Origin: Paracoccaceae bacterium
Lineage (GTDB): Bacteria; Pseudomonadota; Alphaproteobacteria; Rhodobacterales; Rhodobacteraceae
DNA length: 17,286 bases
Reading direction: 5' to 3'
NCBI GenBank assembly: GCA_007129775.1
Contig: SKUV01000354.1
Coordinates: forward strand, 1-17,286
Shown here: in pieces, positions 6,845 through 14,103 of the stretch
Layout of the letters: the number at the start of each line of letters is the position of its first letter
Numbering within the stretch: the stretch's first letter is position 1
Notes under the pieces: model-generated
The model's database searches: none
Told to the model about the DNA's origin: nothing
Seen by the model: the letters and a program-made list of their open reading frames with translations, nothing else
Program-made: the position numbers and the translations under genes

Positions 6845-8431
6845 TCAATAGCCGATGGCGCAGCCGTCCTTGCGCGGGTCGGAGGCGCCGGTCAGAACAC
6901 CCGTTTCATGGTCGATCACGATGGCCTGCGCGCCGCCCAGCGGGGCGGGGCGCCGCACGATCTTGTGCCCCCGCGCCTCCAGTGCCTGCGCCACCTCATC
7001 CGGAATGCCACGCTCCAGTTCCAGCGTGCCCTCGGCGGCAAAGGCGCGCGGCGCGTCGATGGCTTGCTGAATGTCCATCCCGTGGTCGCGCAAGTTGCCC
7101 AGCACATGGGCATGGCCCACCGGCTGATAGGCCCCGCCCATCACGCCGAAGGGCATCGTCACCCGACCGCCCTCGGCCAGCATCGCCGGGATGATCGTGT
7201 GCATCGGCCGCTTGCCCGGCCCGGCCTCGTTCGGATGGCCGCGCTCCAGCGTGAAACCCGCGCCGCGATTCTGAAACAGGATGCCGAAGCGATTCGAGGC
7301 GATGCCCGAGCCGAAGGCGTGAAAGATCGAATAGATGAGCGACACCGCCATGCGATCCCGATCGACCACACACAGATAGACCGTGTCGCGATGCACCGCC
7401 TCGGTGCGCGGGGCCACCGGCAATGGCAGCGCCCGCGCGGGATCGATCAGCCCGGCAAGCCGCGCGGCGGTCTCGGGCGCAAGCATGTGGTCGAGCCGCG
7501 CCATATGATCCGGATCGGCCAGAAACCGGTCGCGTGCGTCATAGGCCAGTTTTGTGGCCTCGGCCTGCAGATGCAGCCGCTCGGCCCCGATCGGGTCGAG
7601 CGCGGTCAGATCGAAATGCGACAGGATGTTCAGAATCAGGATCGCCGTGGGACCCTGACCGTTGGGCGGATGCTCCAGCAGATCGGCGCCCCGATAACGG
7701 CCCGTGATCGGCGCGCCCGGAGTGCAGGCGGTGGCGGCGAAATCGGCCTCGGTGTGGCTGCCGCCATGGGCGCTCAGGCTGCGCGCCATATCCTCGGCAA
7801 CCTCGCCCTCGTAAAATGCCGCGCGGCCGCCGGCCGCGATCCGGCGCAGCACCTCGGCCACATGCGGCGCGCGAAAGACCTGCCCGGCGCGCGGTGCGGC
7901 CCCCGCGCCGTCAAGGTAGAACGCGCGCGCCTGCCCCTGCAGCCGGCCGGCATGGGAATCCCAGTCCGCCGCCACGCGCGGCGCGACGGGAACGCCGTTG
8001 TCCGCAGCGTCGATCGCCGGGGCGAACACCTCTGACAACGGCAGGGTTCCGTGATGCGCAGACAGATGGCAGATCAGATCGACGGCGCCAGGAATCGTCA
8101 CCGCTTCGGCCCGATCAAGCGGTATCGCCGAGCGGCCGAGCCCTCGCAGCGCCTCGGCATCGAGCCCCTCCGGCGCCCGGCCCGACCCGTTCAGCGCGAT
8201 CACCTCGGCGCTGCCGGGCGGCTTGACCAGCGCAAAGGCATCGCCGCCGAGCCCGCACATCTGCGGCTCGCAGGTGTTGAGCATCATTGCCGCGGCGATG
8301 GCGGCATCGGCGGCGTTGCCGCCCGCGCGCAGCACGTCGACCGCCGTGCGCGCGGCCAGCGGGTGGGAGGTCGCGCAGATGCCGTCCGTAGCCATGACGG
8401 CCGAGCGGCCGGGAAAGTGGAAATCGCGCAT
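6845..8431 (-). CDS. Gamma-glutamyltransferase family protein (Ntn hydrolase)
   Basis: 528-residue protein of the gamma-glutamyltranspeptidase family, enzymes made as a precursor that self-cleaves to expose a catalytic Thr. N-terminal signatures are ATSHPLAARTAVDVLRAGGNAADAAIAA (20-47) and CEPQMCGLGGDAFALV (54-69); the central LLEHPPNGQGPTAILILNIL (251-270) is also typical. The predicted cleavage site is HRDT-VYLCVVDRDR, making Thr350 the nucleophile. FGSGIASNRFGILFQNRGAGF and the Gly-Gly loop GVMGGAYQPVGHAHVL follow. Odd points: there is no signal peptide, so it should be cytoplasmic, unlike E. coli GGT; and the usual RPLSSM segment reads KRPMHTIIP, so the Ser-Ser pair of true GGTs is replaced. 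It may be a related hydrolase or acylase rather than a glutathione enzyme. GGAGG lies six bases before the chosen ATG. Confidence 0.9.
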   Translation of the reverse strand: MRDFHFPGRSAVMATDGICATSHPLAARTAVDVLRAGGNAADAAIAAAMMLNTCEPQMCGLGGDAFALVKPPGSAEVIALNGSGRAPEGLDAEALRGLGRSAIPLDRAEAVTIPGAVDLICHLSAHHGTLPLSEVFAPAIDAADNGVPVAPRVAADWDSHAGRLQGQARAFYLDGAGAAPRAGQVFRAPHVAEVLRRIAAGGRAAFYEGEVAEDMARSLSAHGGSHTEADFAATACTPGAPITGRYRGADLLEHPPNGQGPTAILILNILSHFDLTALDPIGAERLHLQAEATKLAYDARDRFLADPDHMARLDHMLAPETAARLAGLIDPARALPLPVAPRTEAVHRDTVYLCVVDRDRMAVSLIYSIFHAFGSGIASNRFGILFQNRGAGFTLERGHPNEAGPGKRPMHTIIPAMLAEGGRVTMPFGVMGGAYQPVGHAHVLGNLRDHGMDIQQAIDAPRAFAAEGTLELERGIPDEVAQALEARGHKIVRRPAPLGGAQAIVIDHETGVLTGASDPRKDGCAIGY

Positions 8432-8819
8432 GATCTGCCTCCGTTGACGCGGCTCTTCCGGTCTACGGGCGCGGCGCGCGCTGTCAATCGTCAAGTCGCC
8501 CGGCCAACTGGCCGCCGGGGCGTTTCCGGCAATACCGGCTCTCGGACAGACGGGCGGAGAAGCCACGCGTTGCCAGTGCCGGGGACAGGGCATCGGCCGG
8601 TGGGCGGGAGGCGCGGGAAAGAACCTCGGCGCCGCGGTCTGGGTGGGGGCTTGATCGCGCGGCGCCGAGGGAAGCTATGCAGCTACAAAGCTTTCGTGGC
8701 GGCGCAATCAGGCGCGATGATGCGGGCGCTATGGCATTAATGAGGCAGTGTTTCCGGGCTGTGCACATTCCGCCTCGCTGGCTGAGATCGTCGCTTTTTG
8801 CGCCGGTAATGGCCTGCGG
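8432..8819. other. 388-base intergenic stretch, no convincing gene
   Basis: Lies between the gamma-glutamyltransferase gene and the anti-sigma-factor-like gene, both on the minus strand. It should contain the promoter of the former and the end of the transcript of the latter. The only clear structure is the 13-bp inverted repeat at 8624-8670. Open frames crossing it have no recognisable protein pattern. The part from about 8671 to 8815 is noticeably less GC-rich. I see no RNA gene signature. Confidence 0.6.
8624..8670 (-). terminator. 13-bp inverted repeat, possible terminator
   Basis: Perfect arms CCTCGGCGCCGCG (8624-8636) and CGCGGCGCCGAGG (8658-8670) separated by 21 bases. On the minus strand the hairpin is followed by TTCTTTCCC, a poor U-tract. 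It could end the transcript of the RsbV/RsbW-like pair, although it lies about 150 bases past the last stop, or be a leader structure of the next gene. The long loop makes a standard terminator uncertain. Confidence 0.4.
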
Positions 8820-9563
8820 TCACAAGCCGTGAGGGCGCGGCGGATCCTCGGCACTCAGGGGGATGACGAAGCTCAGTCGGTTGCAGCCGGGCTCACGCAC
8901 ATAGCACAGATCGAGCGTCAGTCTGCGGATGAGAAACCAGCCAAAGCCGCCCTCGGGCAGATCCGCTGCGGCGTCAATGTCTTGCGGTCGGCCCGCGGGC
9001 GCCTGCCCGTCAGGCATGGGGCGTCCGGCGTCGCGGATGGTGCAGTGAAGCTGTGCCGCGCCGGCGCTCAGGTCGAGGGCGATCAGCCCCGGGGCTGTCA
9101 CGCCCCGCGATTCGGTTGCCGGCGCAGGTGGTTCTGGCCCGAAGGCATGTTCGACGATGTTGTTGAGCGCTTCCGCCAGCACCAGTTCGATCCGGTCGCA
9201 GGCCGATTGCGGCACCTGCGGCACCGGTTCGGCCGCACCGGCCTGGCCCTGTGCGGCATCGCGCGCGACGGCCCCGGCCAAGACGCCCTGGCGCAGCGCC
9301 GCGAACACCTGTGCAAGCCCGCGGCGGACCCCCGTTTCAGTGGCGGGCAGCGTGATCCGCAGCGTGCCGCTGCAGGTTTGTGGCACCCGCCCGCCCGCGT
9401 CCGGGCAATGCGGGGCCTGCAGGGCCGGCGCCCGGCTCGCTTGCAGCGCGGTCGTCCCATGGCCGCGGCCGGCCGCGCCGGCCCGACCGGCAGCCGCCGG
9501 ATCATCCGGCGGGTGGCGGGGAGCGCCGGCAGGCCTTTTGGCCAGCACCGGTTCAGGCTTCAT
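8820..9563 (-). CDS. Anti-sigma factor-type ATP-binding kinase (RsbW-like)
   Basis: 247-residue cytoplasmic protein with a C-terminal HATPase_c fold of the RsbW/SpoIIAB kind, serine kinases that phosphorylate their STAS partner and sequester a regulatory target. The N box is RIELVLAEALNNIVEHAF (124-141, Glu131, Asn134, Asn135, His139), the G1 box CTIRDAGRPMPDG (174-186), and the G2 box LPEGGFGWFLIRRL (202-215). Residues 1-66 are an Ala/Pro/Arg-rich extension with no domain, about 65 residues more than a minimal RsbW; no other in-frame ATG offers a shorter start. The chosen ATG overlaps the upstream STAS gene by 11 bases, so the pair is coupled. There is no adjacent sigma factor or PP2C phosphatase, so the target is unknown. 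Confidence 0.85.
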   Translation of the reverse strand: MKPEPVLAKRPAGAPRHPPDDPAAAGRAGAAGRGHGTTALQASRAPALQAPHCPDAGGRVPQTCSGTLRITLPATETGVRRGLAQVFAALRQGVLAGAVARDAAQGQAGAAEPVPQVPQSACDRIELVLAEALNNIVEHAFGPEPPAPATESRGVTAPGLIALDLSAGAAQLHCTIRDAGRPMPDGQAPAGRPQDIDAAADLPEGGFGWFLIRRLTLDLCYVREPGCNRLSFVIPLSAEDPPRPHGL

Positions 9564-9942
9564 CGGCGCCGTCCGGGAGGGACGCCTCTGCGGCGGGCGC
9601 TGCCTGCCGATTCGCCGTTGGTTCCGGTCCGGGGGTGGCCGGATGGATGGTGAAGATCGAATCCATCCGCGTCAGCCGGAACACCCGCGCCACGGCCGGG
9701 GTCAGGGCGGCAAGCTCCAGCCGCCGGTCCGGGCCGATCGACTTGCGCACCGCCACCACGGCGCCGAGCCCGCTGCTGTCGAGAAACCCGACAGGCGCCA
9801 GGTCGAGCACCACGCGCGGCGCGCCGTCCGCCACCAGTTCGCGCATCGCCTCCTTGAACTGGATGGCGATGGCCGCATCAATCCGCGGCTCCGCCACCCG
9901 CACGAGCAGCATGTCGCCATGCCGTTCCGCAGCAAGTTCCAT
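9553..9942 (-). CDS. STAS-domain anti-sigma factor antagonist (RsbV-like)
   Basis: 129-residue STAS protein of the RsbV/SpoIIAA type. Unphosphorylated, such proteins bind the partner kinase and free its target. The STAS core spans about residues 1-105: MLLVRVAEPRIDAAIAIQFKEAMREL (11-36), VVLDLAPVGFLDSSGLGAVVAV (44-65), then LELAALTPAVARVFRLTRMDSIFTIHP. Ser56, directly after Asp55, aligns with SpoIIAA Ser58, the phosphorylation site. Residues after about 105 form a Pro/Ala/Glu tail. An AAGGGGTG ribosome site sits a few bases before ATG. It is first in a two-gene operon with the kinase gene and is divergent from msrC across 139 bases that must hold both promoters. Confidence 0.9.
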   Translation of the reverse strand: MELAAERHGDMLLVRVAEPRIDAAIAIQFKEAMRELVADGAPRVVLDLAPVGFLDSSGLGAVVAVRKSIGPDRRLELAALTPAVARVFRLTRMDSIFTIHPATPGPEPTANRQAAPAAEASLPDGADEA

Positions 9943-10081
9943 TTTTCACCCCTTCACAGTCTGATGCCACGGATGCTAGGGGGCAGAGGTTAGCAAATGC
10001 TTGAATGGCGCGGGCCCCGACCCGCGCCCGGGAGCCTGACCCGCCGCCCGACCCAGCGCCCGCCCCAGCGCTTGAGGACCG

Positions 10082-10564
10082 ATGCCAACCATGCCCGATT
10101 ACCCCGCCCTTGCCGCGCGTATCCGCGCCCTCGTCGCCGGCGAGTGTGATATGATCGCGCTGATGGCGACGCTGTCCTGCGAGGTCCATCACAGCGATCC
10201 CCGCTTCGACTGGACGGGCTTTTACCGGGTGACCGGGCCCGGAATGCTGCGGATCGGGCCCTATCAGGGCGGGCACGGCTGCCTGAGCATTCCGTTTTCG
10301 CGCGGGGTCTGCGGCGCGGCCGCGCGCAGCGGCGCGGCGCAGATCGTGCCCGATGTGACGGCCTTTCCCGGCCATATTGCCTGCGCCGCGAGCACCCGCT
10401 CGGAGCTTGTGCTGCCGGTGTACAACCGCGCGGCTGCGCTGATCGGGGTGTTCGACATCGACAGCGACCGGCCCGCGGCCTTTACCGCAGACGATGCCGA
10501 GGCGCTCGCCGCCATCCTGCGCGAGACCTTCGCCGATTGCGCTCCGGAATGGAGCGGGGCGTGA
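10082..10564 (+). CDS. msrC: Free methionine-(R)-sulfoxide reductase (GAF domain)
   Basis: 160-residue cytoplasmic GAF-domain enzyme of the fRMsr/YebR family, which reduces free methionine-R-sulfoxide with electrons from thioredoxin. The family signature is intact: FDWTGFYRV (42-50), IGPYQGGHGCLSIPFSRGVCGAAARSG (58-84), VPDVTAFPGHIACAASTRSELVLPV (89-113) and LIGVFDIDS. All three redox cysteines are present: Cys67, Cys77 and Cys101 (the last in HIAC, the likely catalytic residue). The start at 10082 has GAGGA four bases upstream; a second ATG nine bases on (10091) is the alternative. Its TGA stop overlaps the GTG start of rluA, so the two are co-transcribed. Just upstream is a C-rich, imperfectly repetitive stretch with no clear promoter. 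Confidence 0.94.
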   Translation: MPTMPDYPALAARIRALVAGECDMIALMATLSCEVHHSDPRFDWTGFYRVTGPGMLRIGPYQGGHGCLSIPFSRGVCGAAARSGAAQIVPDVTAFPGHIACAASTRSELVLPVYNRAAALIGVFDIDSDRPAAFTADDAEALAAILRETFADCAPEWSGA

Positions 10565-11232
10565 GCCCGGCTCCGGGCGCCGGCTATGCGCCGCCGCGGG
10601 GGCCGCTGACGATCCTGCACGAGGATCATTGCCTGCTGGCCGTGGACAAGCCCTCGGGGCTGTTGTCGGTGCCGGGCAAGGGGCCGGAACTGGCCGATTG
10701 CCTGCTGGCGCGGGTGCAGGCGGCCTTTCCGCAGGCGCTGCTGGTGCACCGGCTCGACCGGGACACCTCGGGCGTCATCGTCTTCGCCCTCAGCCCGCAG
10801 GCGCAGCGCCACCTCGGGCTGCAGTTCGAACGGCGCCATGTCCGCAAGTCCTATGTGGCGCGGGTCGCCGGCCATGTGGCGGGGCAGGCCGGAGAGATCG
10901 ACCTGCCGCTGACGGTGGATTGGCCCAACCGACCGCGCCAGAAGGTCTGTCACGAGACCGGACGGGCGGCGCGCACCGGCTGGAAGGTGCTGCGGCGCAG
11001 TGGTGCGGGGGCGCAGGCCGAAACCCGTGTGCGGCTGATGCCGGTCACGGGGCGCAGCCACCAGTTGCGCGTGCACATGCTGGCGCTGGGCCATCCGATT
11101 CTCGGCGACAGCCTTTATGCCGAGGGCTTGGCGGCCGCGTATCCGCGGCTGATGCTGCATGCCGAGGCCTTGCGGCTGCGCCATCCCGACGGCGGCGCCG
11201 GGCTGGGCTTTCGCGCCGCTTGCCCGTTCTGA
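10561..11232 (+). CDS. rluA: RluA-type rRNA/tRNA pseudouridine synthase
   Basis: Pseudouridine synthase, 223 aa with the start chosen. E. coli RluA isomerises U746 of 23S rRNA and U32 of some tRNAs. Motif order is LAVDKPSGLLSVPGK (26-40), catalytic HRLDRDTSG (63-71, Asp66), ARVAGHV, then DWPNRPRQKVCHETG (120-134), a segment that is distinctive for RluA itself rather than RluC or RluD. GRSHQLRVHM (164-173) and LMLHAEAL (197-204) close the fold. There is no S4 domain, also as in RluA. GTG at 10561 overlaps the msrC stop (GTGA) and has GGAGCGGGG just before it; ATG at 10549 would add four residues and is possible. Confidence 0.93.
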   Translation: MSPAPGAGYAPPRGPLTILHEDHCLLAVDKPSGLLSVPGKGPELADCLLARVQAAFPQALLVHRLDRDTSGVIVFALSPQAQRHLGLQFERRHVRKSYVARVAGHVAGQAGEIDLPLTVDWPNRPRQKVCHETGRAARTGWKVLRRSGAGAQAETRVRLMPVTGRSHQLRVHMLALGHPILGDSLYAEGLAAAYPRLMLHAEALRLRHPDGGAGLGFRAACPF

Positions 11233-11238
11233 ACACGC

Positions 11239-11256
11239 GCGCCCGGGGCCGGGCGC
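11239..11256 (+). terminator. Possible hairpin terminator after rluA
   Basis: Inverted repeat GCGCCCGG / CCGGGCGC beginning six bases after the rluA stop. The 8-bp pairing leaves only a two-base loop, so a 7-bp stem is more realistic. No T-tract follows on either strand, so it would work poorly as an intrinsic terminator. It may simply stabilise the 3' end of the transcript. Confidence 0.35.
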
Positions 11257-11308
11257 CCGAGGCAATGCGCAGCGATTCCCATGATCCGGCAGGGCCTCTG
11301 CGCACAGG

Positions 11309-11336
11309 TTGCGGGTGATGGGTTGCGGGTGGCGGG
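11309..11336. repeat. 14-bp tandem repeat, two copies
   Basis: Two adjacent units, TTGCGGGTGATGGG (11309-11322) and TTGCGGGTGGCGGG (11323-11336), followed by a partial third (TTGCAGGG). They lie in the 129-base gap between the convergent rluA and sensor-kinase genes. Confidence 0.7.
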
Positions 11337-11361
11337 TTGCAGGGCTTGGCGGCCGTGGCCT

Positions 11362-13857
11362 TCATTCGGCCGCAGCGGCCCGTCGCGCCGGCCGGGCGTC
11401 TGCGGGGCCGGGTTGCGCTGCCGCGCCAGCTCCGGCGCTGTCGTGCTGCGTGGTCTGTCCGGCAGGTTTCCCGGATTGCGTCGCTGCTGCCGAAACGTCT
11501 GCGAAAAGGGGCGCGGGCGACGTGGCGGGCGCGGGCGACGTGGCGGGCGCGGCTGACGCGGCCTTGCCGGATGCCGGGCCGAATGCCGGGGGCGAGCCGC
11601 CTTGCGGGGGCGCGTCGGTTGGCGGGGCGGGGGCGCGGACCCCTTGCGGAACATGGGCGAGGATGCGTTCGTGGATCGCTGCGCGGCGCAGCGGCTTGGT
11701 CAGGTAATGTTCGAGCCCCGCAGCAAGGATATCCTCGGCATCGCCGTCCATGGCATGGGCTGTCAGCGCGACGATCGGCACCCGGGCGGCCCCCGTTTCG
11801 CCCTCGCGCGCGCGGATCGCGCGCGTCGCCTCGCGGCCGTCCATTCCGGGCATCGAGATATCCATGAAGATCATGTCGGGCGCGAAGTCCTGCGCCATGG
11901 CCACGGCTTCGTGGCCGTCATTGGCGAAGGCCAGATCGATATCGAGATCCTTGACCATCTTGGCGAAGACCAGTTGGTTGGTGCGATTGTCCTCTGCCGA
12001 CAGCACGCGCATCTGACGCGGCGGCCCTGGGGGCGCCGCAGGTTCGGGCGCTGCCGGTCCGGGGGCGTCGGCGGGCTCTGCCGGCAGTGACAGGCGGGCG
12101 AGTGCGCGCAGCAGATCGCGCCGCAGGATCGGCTTGCTCAGCGCCGCCGTGGGGGCGGCGCCCCCGGCTGCCTTGGCAAGCTCGTTTGCCCGTCGGGTCA
12201 GCGCGACAACCGGCCCGGCCCATCCGGCCTCGCCCAGTGCCGCGAGGAAGGCGGGCAGGCAGGCCGCATCCTCCGGGTCGTCGGCCAGCACCAGATCGAA
12301 GGCCGGATCACCCGCATCCCGGCGCGAAAGCGCTGCCAGCGCTTCTGCCGGTTTGCGGCAGGCCGTGACGGCGATGCCGAGGGCGCGAAGCTGGTTTTCG
12401 AGAATCGCGCGTTCCACCAGGCGGTCGTCGACCAGTAGCGCGCGCTTCAGCCGGATCGGGACGGGGCCGGCCGGGTCGAGCGGTTCGGCCAGCGGCAGAT
12501 GCAGCCGGATGCCGAAGCAGGCGCCCTCGCCCGGGTTGCTTTCGACCCAGATCTCGCCCTCCATCAACGCCACCAGCTGGCGCGTGATCGCCAAGCCCAG
12601 ACCGGTGCCCTCGAAGGCGCGGTTGGTCTGCGCCTCCACCTGATTGAATTCGCCGAAGATGTGGTCCTGCAGGTCCTGCGGGATGCCGATGCCGGTATCT
12701 TCGACCGTGATCACGAGGGCGCAGGACGGCACCTCGCCGGGGGCTGCCGGCTCGCCCTCGATCCCGGCCACGCGCACCAGCACATGGCCCTGCGGTGTGA
12801 ATTTCACCGCATTGCCCACGAGGTTGGTCAGGATCTGGCGCATTCGGCCGGGATCGGCGAGAAACCGTGTCGGCAGGAAAAGGTCATAGTCGATGGCCAG
12901 TTCCAGCCCCTTTTCGCGCGCGCTGGGCTGCAGCAGAAGCGCCACATCCTGAATGCAGTGTTCCAGATCGAAGACCTCGGGGCGCAGGCTCACCCGCGCG
13001 GCCTCGATCCGCGAATAATCCAGCACGTCGTTGATGATGCGCAGCAGCGCCTCGCCGGAGGTGCGGATCGTTTCGGCATAGAGTTTCTGCTCGTCACTCA
13101 GCGCGCTGTCGCACAGCAATTCGGCCATGCCGACGACGCCATTCATCGGCGTGCGCAACTCGTGGCTCATGTTGGCGAGGAAGGCCGATTTCGCCTCGCT
13201 CGCGGCTTCGGCACGGGCGCGGGCCTCACGCAGTTCGGCCTCGTGCTCGATCGTGTCGGTGATGTCGAGCGCGAGGCTGACCATGTCGCCATCGCGGGCG
13301 CGCCGGTCGATCAGCTTGATCCAGCGGTCCCCGCGCAGGCGGATGACCTCGGGCGCGATCTCCGGCACGTCCCAGCGGGCGAGCATCCGGGCCACCCACT
13401 CTGCCACGCCCTCCTCTTCAAGCGCGACAAGGCCGCCGTCGGCGCACAGGCGCAGGATATCGGCATAGGCGGTGCCGGGCGCGAGGGTCTCCGTGCCCGA
13501 AAACACACCGGCGAAGGCGTGATTCGCACCGACCAGCCGTTTTGCATGATCGAAGACGGCGAATCCGTCCTGAATCGTCTCGATCGAGTCCCACAGCCGG
13601 CGTTCGGCCATAACGGCGGTGGTATGGGCCCGCTCCAGATCGTCGAGCACGCGGCTGTTCTGGCCCTTGAGCGCATCGGCCTGCGCCCGGGCGGAGGCGA
13701 CCACATGGCGCTGGGCGGCGATTTCGTCCGACAGGTGGCGGGCGTGGATCGCCAGTTGCTGATTCGCGGCGAATAGCTCCCGGCTTTTCTGCTCCAGCAA
13801 GCGTTCGGCTGCGAGCCGCGCGCGACGCTCCCTTGCCAGTTTCTCGGCCCAGCTCAT
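11362..13857 (-). CDS. Hybrid sensor histidine kinase with two receiver regions
   Basis: 831-residue cytoplasmic-looking hybrid kinase; no membrane helix is visible. Residues 1-90 are charged and heptad-like (coiled coil), and about 91-205 read as a PAS-type sensor (DSIETIQDGFAVFDHAKRLVGANHAF). HisKA follows with SHELRTPMNGVVGMAELL (231-248, phosphoacceptor His232). The HATPase has the N box LVGNAVKF (346-353), the G1 DTGIGIP (387-393) and G2 GTGLGLAIT (418-426). Receiver 1 (about 471-590) keeps Asp477/478, Asp526, Thr554 and Lys575 but lacks the MPGMDG loop, so it is divergent. Receiver 2 (616-735) is canonical with FMDISMPGMDG and Asp666. The Ala/Pro-rich tail 741-831 has no Hpt domain. The start is set at MSWAEKL, with GGGGT upstream. 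No cognate regulator or phosphotransferase lies beside it, so signal and output are unknown. Confidence 0.94.
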   Translation of the reverse strand: MSWAEKLARERRARLAAERLLEQKSRELFAANQQLAIHARHLSDEIAAQRHVVASARAQADALKGQNSRVLDDLERAHTTAVMAERRLWDSIETIQDGFAVFDHAKRLVGANHAFAGVFSGTETLAPGTAYADILRLCADGGLVALEEEGVAEWVARMLARWDVPEIAPEVIRLRGDRWIKLIDRRARDGDMVSLALDITDTIEHEAELREARARAEAASEAKSAFLANMSHELRTPMNGVVGMAELLCDSALSDEQKLYAETIRTSGEALLRIINDVLDYSRIEAARVSLRPEVFDLEHCIQDVALLLQPSAREKGLELAIDYDLFLPTRFLADPGRMRQILTNLVGNAVKFTPQGHVLVRVAGIEGEPAAPGEVPSCALVITVEDTGIGIPQDLQDHIFGEFNQVEAQTNRAFEGTGLGLAITRQLVALMEGEIWVESNPGEGACFGIRLHLPLAEPLDPAGPVPIRLKRALLVDDRLVERAILENQLRALGIAVTACRKPAEALAALSRRDAGDPAFDLVLADDPEDAACLPAFLAALGEAGWAGPVVALTRRANELAKAAGGAAPTAALSKPILRRDLLRALARLSLPAEPADAPGPAAPEPAAPPGPPRQMRVLSAEDNRTNQLVFAKMVKDLDIDLAFANDGHEAVAMAQDFAPDMIFMDISMPGMDGREATRAIRAREGETGAARVPIVALTAHAMDGDAEDILAAGLEHYLTKPLRRAAIHERILAHVPQGVRAPAPPTDAPPQGGSPPAFGPASGKAASAAPATSPAPATSPAPLFADVSAAATQSGKPAGQTTQHDSAGAGAAAQPGPADARPARRAAAAE
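11511..11546. repeat. 18-bp tandem repeat inside the kinase tail
   Basis: Two exact 18-bp copies of GCGCGGGCGACGTGGCGG (11511-11528 and 11529-11546), then a degraded third. As the unit is a multiple of three it keeps frame, encoding the repeated Ala-Pro-Ala-Thr-Ser-Pro pattern near residues 770-783 of the hybrid kinase. Confidence 0.9.
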
Positions 13858-14103
13858 GGCGACCCCATCCAAGGCCGGGGCCGTTCGCCCCCGCACCGCC
13901 GGAGGTTGAGGCACAAGCGTGAATCGGGGGTTAAGGCGCGCCTGTCCCCTCTGGGCGGTCCGCTGGCACGACATCCTCGGCGCTCATCCTTGCGGCACGG
14001 TCTTGTGGCCCGCCGTGACCGGCCCGGGCATGACGCAAGCCTTGCCAGCCACGGTGGCGATATGCGAGCCTGATGAAGCATTTCCCCAGCCGGAGCCCTG
14101 GCC

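Noticed and set aside
4745..8768. Similar short strings TGTTTCCCGG and TGTTTCCGGG, each able to start an open frame reading MFPGCA
   Set aside because: The shared stretch is about ten bases, the frames diverge at once and have no ribosome sites; coincidence is the simpler reading.
8484..8768. A 94-codon minus-strand frame in the 388-base gap
   Set aside because: Composition is random-looking, there is no ribosome site, and it crosses the 13-bp inverted repeat. No support for coding.
10008..10075. C-rich imperfect repeats before msrC
   Set aside because: Units are too degenerate to define a period; likely local base bias rather than a defined element.
12499..13776. A 425-codon plus-strand frame opposite the hybrid kinase
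   Set aside because: Antisense shadow of canonical HisKA and HATPase motifs; no independent protein pattern.
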